From: an uncultured Collinsella sp.
GTDB lineage: Bacteria; Actinomycetota; Coriobacteriia; Coriobacteriales; Coriobacteriaceae
Assembly (NCBI GenBank): GCA_958369225.1
Contig: CATXID010000004.1
Location: 1-64,000 of the forward strand
DNA length: 64,000 nt
Direction: 5' to 3'
The position numbers and the translations under genes are program-made. Shown here piece after piece: positions 38,219 to 49,275 of the stretch. Every line of letters starts with the position of its first letter. The stretch's first letter is position 1. A model generated the notes under the pieces. It saw only the letters and a list, made by a program, of their open reading frames with translations. It had not been told where the DNA came from and did not search any database.

Positions 38219-40288
38219 ATGTCTTCCCAGTTGACGGTTATTATCGCCGGTATCGTGCTGGTCGTGGCCATTGTTGTCGCGCTGGTCATCATGCGCCGCG
38301 GCGATTCCCGTTTTACCTACGACACACAGCATGGAACGGCCCCGCGCGCCACCGAGGGCGAGGGCAATACCGCCGCGACCGCCTTCAAGGGTCGCTTCTC
38401 CATCCTCACCGCCGGCGTGGGCGCGATGTTTGCCGCGCTCGCCGTCAAGCTGTGGGGCATGCAGATGGTCTCGTCGGACTACTACGACAAGCAGGCCAAG
38501 AGCAACCAGACCCGCACTGTCACCACGCCGGCTGTGCGCGGGCGGATCCTCGATCGCAATGGTGTGGCGCTTGTGCAAAACCGTCCCTCACTTGCCGTCG
38601 TCTCCTATCGCGACCTGGCCGATGACACCGTGCTGGTGCGCCATCTTGCCAACGTGCTCGGTATGCCCTACGTCGCGGTGCTGCGCAATATCCAGGACAA
38701 TTCCGAGGGCGCTCAGAGCCTGCATACCATCGCGACGGACGTGCGCCGCTCCACGGTTGCCTATATCAAGGAGCATGCCGGCGAGTTCCCGGGCGTGAAG
38801 ATTGCCGAGCGCACCGAGCGCCAGTACCCGTACGGCGAGACGGCCTGTCACATTTTGGGCTATACCGGCACCATTACCTCCGAGCAGCTCGAGGCGCAGA
38901 ACAAGAAGGCTTCGGGCGATAACGATAGCTCCGCCGGTCATATTACGTACCAGTCGGGCGATATCGTGGGCCAGGCGGGCGTCGAGAGCTACTACGAGAA
39001 CTTGCTGCAGGGTATTCGCGGCGAGCAGACGGTTAAGGTCGATGCCTCGGGCAACGTGACCGGACAGGCCGGCGCCGTGCCTGCCAAGGCCGGCTCCGAC
39101 ATTAAGCTCACGCTTGACCTCAAGATTCAGCAAGCCTGCGAGACGGCGTTGGCGAGTGCTATCGAACTCGCCAAGACCACGGGATACAGTAACGCCGGCA
39201 ACGGCGCTGTGGTGTGTCTCGATCCCAACAATGGCGAGATCCTGGGCATGGCGAGCGAGCCCAAGTTCGATCCGTCCGTCTTTATCGGTGGTGTCTCAAA
39301 CGACGTATGGACCGAGCTCAATGATGACAAGGGTTCGCATCCGCTGCTCAACCGCGCTATTAGCGGACAGTACATGTCGGCCTCGACCATCAAGCCGCTC
39401 TCTGCTCTGGCCGGTCTTGAGTTTGGAACCTACACTTCAACGCAGACAACTAACTGCACGGGCTATTGGACGGGCCTGGGCAAGGCTTGGGGCAAGCGCT
39501 GCTGGCTGACGTCTGGCCACGGCACCATGACGCTGCAGTCGGGTATCGCCAACTCGTGCGACCCCGTCTTCTACGACATGGGCAAGGCGTTCTTCTATGA
39601 CGAGCAACATTCCGAGGGCCTGCAGGAGGTCTTTCGTCGCTGGGGCCTAGGCAAGACCTGCGGTATCGATCTGCCGAGTGAGGGCGCGGGCCGTATTCCC
39701 GATGCCGAGTGGAAAGAGTCTTACTTTACCGACGCATCTGCCGAGGACCGCAAGTGGAATGCCGGCGATATGACCAACATTGCCATCGGCCAGGGCGACA
39801 TTCTGGTGACACCGCTGCAGATGGCCTGCGCCTATATGGGCATTGCTAACGGCGGCAAACAGTACGTGCCTCACGTGTTTTTGTCAGCCGTGTCGCGCGA
39901 TGGCGACGGTGACGCCTACAAGTACAACGGCAAGGGCAAGAAGAAGCGCCTCGAGGCTCAAATTAACAACGATGCCGATCTTGAGTTGGTCCGCAACGGC
40001 ATGCACGATGTGATTTACTCCGCGTCGACTTCGACCGCCGCGCACTTTAACTCCCTGACCCCTACGGTCTACGGCAAGTCCGGCACGGGCGAGAAGAGCG
40101 GCGAGGACGATTACGCGTGGTTTTGCGCCTACGCGCCGGCCGATGACCCTAAGTACGTGATTGCCACTATCTTGGAGCAGGGCGGTGGCGGCTCCGATAC
40201 CGCGTTGCACGTCGTGCGCGATGTCCTCGGTGCGATTTATGACGAGCCCGACACGTCGACGGCCACGGGCGATTCCTCGGTTCGATAG
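38219..40288 (+). CDS. mrdA: Penicillin-binding protein 2 (class B transpeptidase of the elongasome)
   Basis: The 689-residue protein has an N-terminal hydrophobic helix, then a second membrane-like segment (FSILTAGVGAMFAALAVKLW, about residues 60-80). The dimerisation domain carries TPAVRGRILDRNGVALVQNR, and the transpeptidase has catalytic Ser389 in SASTIK (Lys392), SGIANSCDPVFYDMG as SxN/SxD motif, and KSGTGE as the KTG motif. It crosslinks peptidoglycan with RodA as partner glycosyltransferase, and rodA follows after 9 bases. The extra N-terminal segment (residues 1-55) is longer than in most class B PBPs. Confidence 0.93.
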   Translation: MSSQLTVIIAGIVLVVAIVVALVIMRRGDSRFTYDTQHGTAPRATEGEGNTAATAFKGRFSILTAGVGAMFAALAVKLWGMQMVSSDYYDKQAKSNQTRTVTTPAVRGRILDRNGVALVQNRPSLAVVSYRDLADDTVLVRHLANVLGMPYVAVLRNIQDNSEGAQSLHTIATDVRRSTVAYIKEHAGEFPGVKIAERTERQYPYGETACHILGYTGTITSEQLEAQNKKASGDNDSSAGHITYQSGDIVGQAGVESYYENLLQGIRGEQTVKVDASGNVTGQAGAVPAKAGSDIKLTLDLKIQQACETALASAIELAKTTGYSNAGNGAVVCLDPNNGEILGMASEPKFDPSVFIGGVSNDVWTELNDDKGSHPLLNRAISGQYMSASTIKPLSALAGLEFGTYTSTQTTNCTGYWTGLGKAWGKRCWLTSGHGTMTLQSGIANSCDPVFYDMGKAFFYDEQHSEGLQEVFRRWGLGKTCGIDLPSEGAGRIPDAEWKESYFTDASAEDRKWNAGDMTNIAIGQGDILVTPLQMACAYMGIANGGKQYVPHVFLSAVSRDGDGDAYKYNGKGKKKRLEAQINNDADLELVRNGMHDVIYSASTSTAAHFNSLTPTVYGKSGTGEKSGEDDYAWFCAYAPADDPKYVIATILEQGGGGSDTALHVVRDVLGAIYDEPDTSTATGDSSVR

Positions 40289-40297
40289 GAGGTTGCG

Positions 40298-41524
40298 ATG
40301 GACTTTTCGCCGGCGGACCTGTTCCGCTCAACCAAAACCGGCTCTCGCAGCAGCCTGGACCGCGTTAACAAGCAGCTCTCGGCCTCGCGCGGCACGTTCC
40401 GCCAGAAGGTACACATCGGCGTGCTGCTGGCTACCGTCGCGCTCGTTGCCTATGGCGCCATCATCATTTGGTCGGCGTCGCAGTTTAAGGCCGATGCCTC
40501 GTTCTCGCGCCACCTGCTGGGCATTGGCATTGGCGCGGTGCTGGCGGTGCTCGTTTGGCGCACCGACCTGCGTGGCATTTCCAACTTTTCGACGGCCCTG
40601 CTCGTCATTGACCTTATTGTGATCTTCTCGCCCAAGATTCCGGGTCTGTCCTATACGGGCGGTCTGGGCATGACGGGCTGGATCAAAATCCCCGGTATCG
40701 GCCTGACCTTCCAGCCCGTTGAGCTTGCCAAGCTCATCACCATTTTCTTTATGGCCACGCTTGGCTCGCAATACAACGGCCGCATCGATACCGTTCGCGA
40801 CTACGTCAAGCTCTGCGGTATGCTGTCCATCCCGTTTTTGGCCGTCGTCGCCATGGGCGACCTGGGCTCGGGCCTGGTCGTGCTGGTCTCGGGTGCCATC
40901 GTCATCTGCATGAGCGGTGCACGCCGCGAATGGGTGCTGTCGACCTTGGCCCTGCTGGTTGGTTTGATTGCGCTCATCTTGGCGCTCGACTCGGTCTTTG
41001 ATTCGCTCCTTGGCCACGACGTGCTAATCAAGCAGTATCAGATGAATCGTCTGACAGTCTTCATCGACCCCGACAATGCCAATTCGGACGATGCCTACAA
41101 CCTGCAGCAGTCGCTCATTGCCGTCGGCTCGGGTGGATTCTTTGGTAAGGGCCTGGGCCACGCGACGCAGTCGGCCGGCGGCTTTCTACCCGAGTTCCAC
41201 ACCGACTTCGTCTTCGCCTTCCTGTCCGAGACTTTCGGCTTCTGCGGCTCCTTTTTGCTCCTGTGCCTCTACGTGCTGCTGATCTTCTCGACGATCCGCG
41301 TTGCCTTTAAGTGCGAGTCACTGTTCTTGCGCCTATCGTGCGTGGGTATCGTCGGCATGTGGGCGTTCCAGACCTTCGAGAACATCGGCATGTGCATTGG
41401 CATGATGCCGATTACCGGTATTCCGCTGCCGTTTATTAGTTTTGGTTCGTCGTCGATGATGATTCAGTTGCTGACGGTGGGTATCGTACAATCCATATGG
41501 CGGCATCGTTCGGGCGCCGCGTAA
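40298..41524 (+). CDS. rodA: Rod shape-determining protein RodA (SEDS glycosyltransferase)
   Basis: The 408-residue protein has about ten membrane helices and SEDS motifs: GMTGWIKIPGIGLTFQPVELAKL in the middle, SLIAVGSGGFFGKGLGHATQ, and LPEFHTDFVFAFLSETFGFC with GIPLPFISFGSSSM near the end. These include the catalytic Glu-Asp region of peptidoglycan polymerases. By neighbourhood it is RodA rather than FtsW. It starts 9 bases after the PBP2 gene. N-terminal residues 1-30 are a soluble basic stretch. Confidence 0.94.
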   Translation: MDFSPADLFRSTKTGSRSSLDRVNKQLSASRGTFRQKVHIGVLLATVALVAYGAIIIWSASQFKADASFSRHLLGIGIGAVLAVLVWRTDLRGISNFSTALLVIDLIVIFSPKIPGLSYTGGLGMTGWIKIPGIGLTFQPVELAKLITIFFMATLGSQYNGRIDTVRDYVKLCGMLSIPFLAVVAMGDLGSGLVVLVSGAIVICMSGARREWVLSTLALLVGLIALILALDSVFDSLLGHDVLIKQYQMNRLTVFIDPDNANSDDAYNLQQSLIAVGSGGFFGKGLGHATQSAGGFLPEFHTDFVFAFLSETFGFCGSFLLLCLYVLLIFSTIRVAFKCESLFLRLSCVGIVGMWAFQTFENIGMCIGMMPITGIPLPFISFGSSSMMIQLLTVGIVQSIWRHRSGAA

Positions 41525-41542
41525 CCGCTGGAGGGGTTTGCC

Positions 41543-42472
41543 ATGAAGATTCCCGTAGATAAGTTGACCAGCGCTTTTAAGATGGGCGCGTCTGTTAAGA
41601 AGGATTCCGATACACCGGTGCGTGTCTCGGTTTACCTTGATTCGACCGCGTCTCGCTTTTTGGTCGAGACGGTGCGTGATGCCTTTGTGCCGCAGACGAC
41701 TTCGGGCATTGTGCGTGTTGATCGCCTGGGGGAGGACCGTATCGTTCCCAAGGCCGATACCGACGTGGTGTTGGTCCTCTCGTGCGGATCCGTCCGCCTG
41801 GAGAGTGCTGTGCAGGAGCTCGTGATTGCCGGCGCGCCCGTGTGCGTGCTTGCCGAGTCCGCCGTCGAGGTGCCGTTCGTTGAGGAATCTACGCCCATGC
41901 TCGGAGTGGTGGCGGCGACCGATAAGACCTATCTGCTCGAGACGCTTGCCCGCTGGATCCTCGATCGTACGGACAAGGAGACGGCTTTTGCCGCCAACTT
42001 TGCCTTTATGCGCATTGCAGCGGCAAATCGCATCATTACCTCGTGCGCGCTCACCAACATGGCGACGGGCGCCCTGGTGTTTTTGCCGGGTGCCGACTAT
42101 CCCGTGATGGCGCTGGCGCAGGTGGGCATGCTCTTTGAGCTGGCGGCCATCTTTGGACGCGGCATAAAGCCCGAGCGCGGCTATGAGGTCGCGGGCGTGC
42201 TCGCCGGCGGTCTGGTGATTCGCGCCGTCACCCGCGCATTGGTGAAGCAGACGCCGCACATCGGCTTTGTCGTTAAGGCGCTTACCGCAGCCGCTGGTAC
42301 CTATGGCATGGGCCGCGCGCTCGTGTCGCTCTACGAGCGCGATGTCGACTACAGCCGCGCCAACGAGGTCGCTGCTGCCACGTTCTCGCGCGTTCGCGAC
42401 CTGGTGACCACGGTCGCCGGTGCCACCCGTCCTATGGCGTCCTACCAAGACGCATCCGATCTCGCTGCTTAG
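41543..42472 (+). CDS. DUF697-domain protein
   Basis: This 309-residue protein has an N-terminal soluble domain (residues 1-140, alternating beta and alpha like a degenerate GTPase or NAD fold: VYLDSTASRFLVETVRD, VVLVLSCGSVRLESAVQEL). The C-terminal membrane-associated DUF697 region has MATGALVFLPGADYPVMALA, ALAQVGMLFELAAIFGRGI and VIRAVTRALVKQTPHIGFV. DUF697 occurs in YcjF-like proteins of unknown role. Its place between rodA and the radical-SAM gene suggests a conserved link with cell-wall growth; that is inference. It has a good GGAGGGG ribosome binding site. Confidence 0.82.
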   Translation: MKIPVDKLTSAFKMGASVKKDSDTPVRVSVYLDSTASRFLVETVRDAFVPQTTSGIVRVDRLGEDRIVPKADTDVVLVLSCGSVRLESAVQELVIAGAPVCVLAESAVEVPFVEESTPMLGVVAATDKTYLLETLARWILDRTDKETAFAANFAFMRIAAANRIITSCALTNMATGALVFLPGADYPVMALAQVGMLFELAAIFGRGIKPERGYEVAGVLAGGLVIRAVTRALVKQTPHIGFVVKALTAAAGTYGMGRALVSLYERDVDYSRANEVAAATFSRVRDLVTTVAGATRPMASYQDASDLAA

Positions 42473-42481
42473 GGGTTTCTT

Positions 42482-44359
42482 TTGCGCGTTCCATACCAAG
42501 ACTGTTTTCATCTGATCGAGCCACTGCTCGCCAAGGTCGAAAAGCCGAGTCGCTATATCGACCACGAGTGGGGCACGCTCTCAAAGGCCGATGCCGACTA
42601 TCGCTGCTGCATGATCTATCCGGACGTGTATGAGGTCGGTCTGCCCAACCAGGGCATCGCCATTCTCTACAACATCCTTAATCAGGCCGAGGGCATCTCC
42701 TGCGAGCGCGGCTACGTGCCGTGGCCTGATATGGGCGATGCCATGCGCGAGGCGGGGATTCCGCTGCTGTCGCTCGAGGGTGCAGCGCCCGTGGCCTCGT
42801 TCGACATCGTCGGCATGCACGTGCCGCACGAAATGGCTGTGACGAACTTCCTCGAAGCGCTCGATCTCGCCGGCATTCCGCTGTTGGCTGCCGACCGCAC
42901 CGAGGACGATCCCATCATCGTCGCCGGTGGTCCCTCGGTGTATAACCCCGAGCCGTACGCGGCCTTTTTCGATGCCATCCTCATTGGCGAGGGCGAGGAG
43001 TCGCTGCTCGAGATCTGTCAGCTGCATCGCCGCTTGCGCGACGAGGGTGTCTCCCGCGCTCAGATTGTCGAGCAGCTCGCGACGGTCGCCGGTACCTATG
43101 TGCCGTCCCTGTATGAGGTGCGCCATGACGAGCCCTGCTCGCCGCATGGCTACACCGTGCCGCGCGAGGGCAAGGACGTCCCGCCGGTAGTCTACAAGCG
43201 TGTCGTCGAGGACTTTGGTGCCACCGATCCGCTTTCTCAGTCGTGTGTGCCGTATGCGCAGCTCGTCCACGATCGCCTGTCTATCGAGATCCTGCGTGGC
43301 TGCGCCCGCGGCTGCCGTTTTTGCCAGGCAGGCATGACGTATCGTCCGGTACGCGAGCGCTCGGCCGACCAGATCGTGTCATCGGTGATCCAGGGCTTGG
43401 AAAAGACTGGCTATGACGAGGTGTCGCTTACTTCGCTTTCGACGACCGACCACTCCTGCATCCGCGACGTGCTCGGTAGGCTCAACCGTCGTCTGGAGGA
43501 CACGGGCATTCGCGTGTCCATTCCGTCGCAGCGCTTGGATTCGTTTGGCGTTGATATGGCCGAGTCGGTCGCCGGCGAAAAGAAGGGCGGCCTGACGTTC
43601 GCGCCCGAGGCGGGTAGCCAGCGTATGCGCGACATCATCAACAAGAACGTGACCGAGGAGGACTTGGATCGCGCGGCCAAGGCCGCCTTCGAGGCCGGTT
43701 GGAACCGCATGAAGCTCTACTTCATGATGGGCCTTCCCGGGGAGCGCGACGAGGACATCGTGGCTATCGCCAACCTGGCCGATCACGTGCTGGAGCTCGG
43801 CCGCTCCGTGGTGCCCAAGGCGCGCCGCGGGTCTATCTCGGTGTCTATCTCTGTTTCGGTGTTCATCCCCAAGGCGGCAACACCCTTCCAGTGGTGCCCT
43901 CAGCTCGATTACGACGACGTCAAGCGCCGCCAGAAGCTGCTCATCACGAGCGTGCGCAACCGTGCCGTTCGCGTGCATTACCACGATGCGGAGACCTCGC
44001 TTATCGAGGCTGCGCTCTCCCGTGCCGGTCGCGATATGACGCCGGTCATCATTGATGCCTGGCGTGCGGGCTCGCGCTTCGACGCCTGGGTGGAGCATTT
44101 CTCGCTCGACAACTGGAAGGAGGCCGCTGCCAAAAACGGCATCGACCTCAACGAGCTGGTGCACCTGCCCTACGAGCTGGACTGGCGCCTGCCCTGGGAG
44201 CACGTGAGCCCCGGCTGCTCGCGCGGTTTCCTCGAGCGCGAATACCGCCGTTCGCTCGAGGGCGTTACGACGCCCGATTGCACCCGCACGTCGTGCACCG
44301 GCTGCGGAATCTGTCCCACGCTCCACGCCAAGAACGTATTGATGGGTGATCGCGCATGA
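42482..44359 (+). CDS. B12-binding-like radical SAM protein, TIGR03960 family
   Basis: A TTG at 42482, 9 bases after the DUF697 gene, starts a 625-residue protein. Residues 30-200 form a B12-binding-like Rossmann fold with no obvious cobalamin histidine. The radical SAM domain begins at ILRGCARGCRFCQAGMTYRP, with the CxxxCxxC cluster motif (C-ARG-C-RF-C). MMGLPGERDEDIVAIANL and VFIPKAATPFQW follow, and the last 40 residues hold another cysteine set (CTRTSCTGCGICP), a ferredoxin-like site. It is always paired with the next gene. The substrate is unknown. Confidence 0.9.
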   Translation: MRVPYQDCFHLIEPLLAKVEKPSRYIDHEWGTLSKADADYRCCMIYPDVYEVGLPNQGIAILYNILNQAEGISCERGYVPWPDMGDAMREAGIPLLSLEGAAPVASFDIVGMHVPHEMAVTNFLEALDLAGIPLLAADRTEDDPIIVAGGPSVYNPEPYAAFFDAILIGEGEESLLEICQLHRRLRDEGVSRAQIVEQLATVAGTYVPSLYEVRHDEPCSPHGYTVPREGKDVPPVVYKRVVEDFGATDPLSQSCVPYAQLVHDRLSIEILRGCARGCRFCQAGMTYRPVRERSADQIVSSVIQGLEKTGYDEVSLTSLSTTDHSCIRDVLGRLNRRLEDTGIRVSIPSQRLDSFGVDMAESVAGEKKGGLTFAPEAGSQRMRDIINKNVTEEDLDRAAKAAFEAGWNRMKLYFMMGLPGERDEDIVAIANLADHVLELGRSVVPKARRGSISVSISVSVFIPKAATPFQWCPQLDYDDVKRRQKLLITSVRNRAVRVHYHDAETSLIEAALSRAGRDMTPVIIDAWRAGSRFDAWVEHFSLDNWKEAAAKNGIDLNELVHLPYELDWRLPWEHVSPGCSRGFLEREYRRSLEGVTTPDCTRTSCTGCGICPTLHAKNVLMGDRA

Positions 44360-45168
44360 GTGAGCGCTTGACCGACAATCCCACGCTCTTTAGGCTGCGC
44401 GTTCGCTACGGCAAGCGTGATCGCCTTAAGTACCTGGGCCATCTGGAACTAATCCATACCATTGAGCGCATCGTGCGTCGTGCGGGCCTGCCCTATGCCG
44501 TAACGCAGGGCTTCTCGCCGCATATGCGCGTGGGCTTTTCGTCGGCGCTGCCCGTGGGCACGTCGTCGACCTGCGAGTGGTATGACCTGTTTATGACCGA
44601 GTTCGTCGCGCTCGACGAGGCCTTTGAGCGCCTGGCGGCGGCATCGCCTGCCGATCTGGCGCCTATCGAGGCCGCCTACATCGACGTGCGCACGCCGGCG
44701 CTGACGGCTCAGCTTACGCGTCTGTCGTACCGCATCGACTTGCACCTGGACCCCGAGGCTCCCGTGAGTGCCGACGAGATGCGAGCTGCGATCGACACGC
44801 TGCGTGCAGGCCATGGCATTGACTATGCGCGCGGCAAGAAGAGCAAGCGTCTTGATCTGGACCATACGCTCGTTGGCTATGAGCTCGCGGCGGGGGAGCG
44901 TGAGGACCATCTGGTGCTCATGCTCGACACCCATGCCGACAACGAGGGCTCTATGCGTCCGGAGATTTTGCTTTCTGCTGCTGATGTTTTGTTGCAGGGC
45001 TTGACCCCGGGCGTCGATGCACCTATTGTTTCCACCGGTATGCAAGACCTCGTGACCATCTGCTCCTACGATGTCGAGCGTCAGAATCAAGCATGCGAGG
45101 ACGACGAGGGACGACTCGTCAGCCCCATACCTGTGCGAACTTGTGGATTTGCTCCACATACTCGTTGA
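44356..45168 (+). CDS. TIGR03936/DUF2344 radical SAM-associated protein
   Basis: The ATG at 44356 overlaps the radical-SAM stop (ATGA). The 270-residue protein opens FRLRVRYGKRDRLKYLGHLE and continues with RAGLPYAVTQGFSPHMRVGF and LPVGTSSTCEWYDLFM, the DUF2344 signature. It is commonly adjacent or fused to TIGR03960 proteins and is thought to be their partner in an RNA-related or small-molecule modification; the reaction is not known. The rplU promoter begins within and just after its end. Confidence 0.9.
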   Translation: MSERLTDNPTLFRLRVRYGKRDRLKYLGHLELIHTIERIVRRAGLPYAVTQGFSPHMRVGFSSALPVGTSSTCEWYDLFMTEFVALDEAFERLAAASPADLAPIEAAYIDVRTPALTAQLTRLSYRIDLHLDPEAPVSADEMRAAIDTLRAGHGIDYARGKKSKRLDLDHTLVGYELAAGEREDHLVLMLDTHADNEGSMRPEILLSAADVLLQGLTPGVDAPIVSTGMQDLVTICSYDVERQNQACEDDEGRLVSPIPVRTCGFAPHTR

Positions 45169-45193
45169 CGGGGGTATTATCGCCTGCTACTAT
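45165..45193 (+). promoter_or_regulatory. Promoter of rplU-rpmA
   Basis: A -35 TTGACG (45165-45170), a 17-base spacer and a -10 TACTAT (45188-45193) precede the rplU ATG by 42 bases; the -35 overlaps the previous stop codon. Confidence 0.65.
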
Positions 45194-45235
45194 ATTCGGC
45201 TGTTGCACTAACTGATGCATGAAGGGCAAGTAAAC

Positions 45236-45610
45236 ATGTACGCAATCGTTAACACGGGCGGCAAGCAGTACAAGGTCGCCACCGACGATGTCATCACCGT
45301 CGAGAAGATCGAGGGCAATGAGGGCGACAAGGTCACCCTGCCGGTCATCTTCCTCAACGATGGTAAGAAGATCGTCACCGATCCCGACAAGCTGGCCAAG
45401 GCCAAGGTTACCGCTCAGATCGTTGAGCAGTTCAAGGGCGAGAAGCAGCTGGTCTTCAAGTTCCACAAGCGTAAGCGCTATCGTCGTCTGAAGGGTCACC
45501 GTCAGCAGCTCACCAAGCTGAAGATCGTGAAGGTCCAGGCTACGTCCCGCGCCAAGAAGGCTGTCAAGGCAGAGGCCGAGGCTGTTGCCGAGGCTCCCGT
45601 CGCCGAGTAG
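45236..45610 (+). CDS. rplU: 50S ribosomal protein L21
   Basis: The ATG at 45236 begins MYAIVNTGGKQYKVATDDVI, the standard L21 start, after AAGGG. The signature segment FHKRKRYRRLKGHRQQLTKL, which contacts 23S rRNA, is near residues 76-96. The product is 124 residues against about 103 for most L21 proteins. The extra C-terminus is a Lys/Ala/Glu tail (KKAVKAEAEAVAEAPVAE) of the kind seen on several ribosomal proteins of high-GC Actinobacteria. rpmA follows after 33 bases. Confidence 0.96.
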   Translation: MYAIVNTGGKQYKVATDDVITVEKIEGNEGDKVTLPVIFLNDGKKIVTDPDKLAKAKVTAQIVEQFKGEKQLVFKFHKRKRYRRLKGHRQQLTKLKIVKVQATSRAKKAVKAEAEAVAEAPVAE

Positions 45611-45643
45611 ATTACACTCGTAACGAAAGAGTAGGTATACACA

Positions 45644-45901
45644 ATGGCACACAAAAAAGGACTCGGTTCCTCCCGTAATGGCCGTGACTCCCGCGGTCAG
45701 CGCCTTGGCACGAAGCGCTTCGCCGGCCAGACGGTAACCACGGGCACGATTCTCGTCCGTCAGCACGGTACGCACATCCACCCGGGTGAGAACGTTGGCC
45801 GTGGCAAGGACGACACGCTGTTCGCGCTGGTCGACGGTACCGTTGAGTTCCACAAGGGTATCAAGCACAGGGTCAGCGTACGCCCGCTCGCGAACGCGTA
45901 A
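45644..45901 (+). CDS. rpmA: 50S ribosomal protein L27
   Basis: The 85-residue protein begins [20 protein letters not shown] and continues [20 protein letters not shown] and [14 protein letters not shown], the conserved L27 sequence that reaches the peptidyl transferase centre. There is no N-terminal cleaved extension like that of Firmicutes L27. A terminator-like hairpin lies between it and obgE. Confidence 0.97.
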   Translation: MAHKKGLGSSRNGRDSRGQRLGTKRFAGQTVTTGTILVRQHGTHIHPGENVGRGKDDTLFALVDGTVEFHKGIKHRVSVRPLANA

Positions 45902-45926
45902 TTCACCCTTCATAGAGCACATATGT

Positions 45927-45969
45927 GGGAGGCACTTGAGTTTTAGGATTCAAGGGTCTCCCTCTTTTT
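45927..45969 (+). terminator. Terminator between rpmA and obgE
   Basis: A stem formed by GGGAG with CTCCC, and inside it CTTGA with TCAAG, is followed by TCTTTTT. It probably lowers transcription into obgE. Confidence 0.7.
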
Positions 45970-45973
45970 GTAG

Positions 45974-47443
<1,470 letters not shown>

Positions 47444-47446
47444 GTC

Positions 47447-48124
47447 ATGTCGCTGCGCGGTGGAATTGGTCTGCCTGAGCTGCCTATCAAGGATGGGCAG
47501 GAGTTTCGGCTTGGCATTATGGGCGGCACCTTCGACCCGATTCATTACGGGCACTTGGTTACCGCCGAGCAGGCGCGCGAGTCGCTCGATTTGGACGCCG
47601 TGCTCTTTATGCCAGCCGGCTCTCCCGCATTTAAGCTCGACAAACCGGTGACGCCTGCCGAGGACCGTTATGCCATGACGGTCCTCGCCACCGCTGCGAA
47701 TCCGGCTTTTTTGGCGAGCCGTTTCGAGATCGACCGTCCGGGCGTGACCTATACGGCCGATACGCTTCATGCCCTTCGCGATTTTTACCCGCCTCAGGTA
47801 AAGCTCTACTTTATTACGGGCGCCGACGCGATTATCGATATTGTGACCTGGCATGATGCCGACCGAATCGCCGAGCTTGCCACGTTTATTGCGGCGACGC
47901 GACCGGGCTTTGATATCGATACTGCTCGCGCGCGAATCAAAGAGTCGGGCTTGCCGTTTGACGTGCGGTATATCCAGATTCCGGCGCTGGCGATTAGTTC
48001 GACCAACATTCGCAAGCGAGTTGCCCGCGGCATGAGCGTGCGCTATCTTACGAGCGAGTCTGTGCTCGGCTATATCCGTAAACGCGGGCTGTATGCCGAT
48101 CTTGGGCAGGACGATTTTGATTGA
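47447..48124 (+). CDS. nadD: Nicotinate-nucleotide adenylyltransferase
   Basis: The 225-residue protein has the nucleotidyltransferase start LGIMGGTFDPIHYGHLVTAE with the HxGH site, and the later segments LYFITGADAIIDIVTWHDAD and IPALAISSTNIRKRVARGMS (ISSTxIR motif). It converts nicotinate mononucleotide to deamido-NAD. The first 20 residues (SLRGGIGLPELPIKDGQEF) precede the domain; a downstream start is not obvious. It precedes yqeK and rsfS, as in many Gram-positive genomes. Confidence 0.94.
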   Translation: MSLRGGIGLPELPIKDGQEFRLGIMGGTFDPIHYGHLVTAEQARESLDLDAVLFMPAGSPAFKLDKPVTPAEDRYAMTVLATAANPAFLASRFEIDRPGVTYTADTLHALRDFYPPQVKLYFITGADAIIDIVTWHDADRIAELATFIAATRPGFDIDTARARIKESGLPFDVRYIQIPALAISSTNIRKRVARGMSVRYLTSESVLGYIRKRGLYADLGQDDFD

Positions 48125-48136
48125 TGGGGGAGAACG

Positions 48137-48745
48137 TTGTCGGTAGAAGATCAGTTTGAGGGCGACGAGCGCGCGCTATTGACGCGTATCCACGAGTTGC
48201 TCGATGTGCGCATGAAGGATAAACGTAAGCGCTACGTGCATTCGCTCGGGGTTGCCGAGACTGCGCTGCACCTAGCCGAGGTATACGGTGTCGACCGCTT
48301 TGATGCTGCTGCCGCTGGCCTGATCCATGACTGGGATAAGGTGCTCTCCGACGACGAGCTGGTCACGCGCGCCCTGCATTACGGCATTAAGATTGCCGGC
48401 TCTCCGTCTGCCGCGACGCCGCTTTTGCATGGTCCGGTAGCCGCCTATGAGCTTCCGCAGCTATTTCCCGAGCTATCGCCAGCCGTTTTCCAGGCTGTCG
48501 ACCGTCACACCGTGGGCGCCTGCGACATGACGCCGCTTGATATGGTGGCCTTTGTGGCCGACGCCATCGAGCCCAACCGCCATGGTGATTATGCCCACGC
48601 GCTGCGCAAGATGGTGGGGGAGTCGACGCTTGACGAGTTGTTCTTCTCCTGTTTTGCGCAGGGTCTGGTCTACGTGATCCAGTCCGGGCGTTATCTTTAT
48701 CCCACGGCTATTACGATTTACAACCATTACGCCCAGCTGCGCTAG
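48137..48745 (+). CDS. yqeK: YqeK-type HD-domain hydrolase
   Basis: A TTG at 48137 after GGGGGAGAA begins a 202-residue HD protein: RYVHSLGVAETALHLAEVYG (metal His), AAAGLIHDWDK (HD pair) and AVDRHTVGACDMTPLDMVAF. The YqeK family hydrolyses diadenosine tetraphosphate symmetrically. It sits between nadD and rsfS as usual. It could in principle belong to a broader HD family, but order and length agree with YqeK. Confidence 0.9.
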   Translation: MSVEDQFEGDERALLTRIHELLDVRMKDKRKRYVHSLGVAETALHLAEVYGVDRFDAAAAGLIHDWDKVLSDDELVTRALHYGIKIAGSPSAATPLLHGPVAAYELPQLFPELSPAVFQAVDRHTVGACDMTPLDMVAFVADAIEPNRHGDYAHALRKMVGESTLDELFFSCFAQGLVYVIQSGRYLYPTAITIYNHYAQLR

Positions 48746-48773
48746 CTCGGGTGTGTCTAGAAAGAGGTATTCC

Positions 48774-49229
48774 ATGGCCGACGATACCATGACCGATGAG
48801 CAGATTCTTGAAGGTGTGGAGCACAAGAGCTTCGTCGCCACGTCCGACCGCACCGCTGCCTCGCTGTCCGCGAGCGGTGTCGCCGCCGAGGATGTCGCCC
48901 GCGCCGCCGCGCAGGCCGCCTACGACAAGAAGGGGGAGGACGTGCAGGTGCTCGACCTGACCGAGCTCTCCGACGTGTGCGACTACTTTGTACTCGCCAC
49001 CGGTACCAATAACCGTCAGGTCGATTCTATCGTCGACGAGATCGAGGAGAAGGTCGCCGAGGCTTGCTGTGAGCACCCGTTCTCCATCGAGGGCCGCGAG
49101 CAGAAGACCTGGATGCTCATGGACTACGGCTCGGTCGTCGTCCACGTCTTCACCCCCGAGGCCCGCGACTTTTACCGCCTCGAGAAGCTCTGGGGCGACG
49201 CTCCCCAGCTCCCCCTCAACCTCCTCTAG
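48774..49229 (+). CDS. rsfS: Ribosomal silencing factor RsfS
   Basis: The ATG at 48774, behind AAAGAGG, gives 151 residues. The first 45 residues are an acidic N-terminal extension, then the RsfS/Iojap domain: VQVLDLTELSDVCDYFVLAT, RQVDSIVDEIEEKV, and WMLMDYGSVVVHVFTPEARD with the conserved FYxLExLWxDAP ending. It binds ribosomal protein L14 and keeps subunits apart under starvation. It is the last gene of this operon, closed by a strong terminator. Confidence 0.95.
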   Translation: MADDTMTDEQILEGVEHKSFVATSDRTAASLSASGVAAEDVARAAAQAAYDKKGEDVQVLDLTELSDVCDYFVLATGTNNRQVDSIVDEIEEKVAEACCEHPFSIEGREQKTWMLMDYGSVVVHVFTPEARDFYRLEKLWGDAPQLPLNLL

Positions 49230-49275
49230 GACCTTATTTGGGCCGGGGCTTCCCTAGAGCCACCCTCTACCGCTC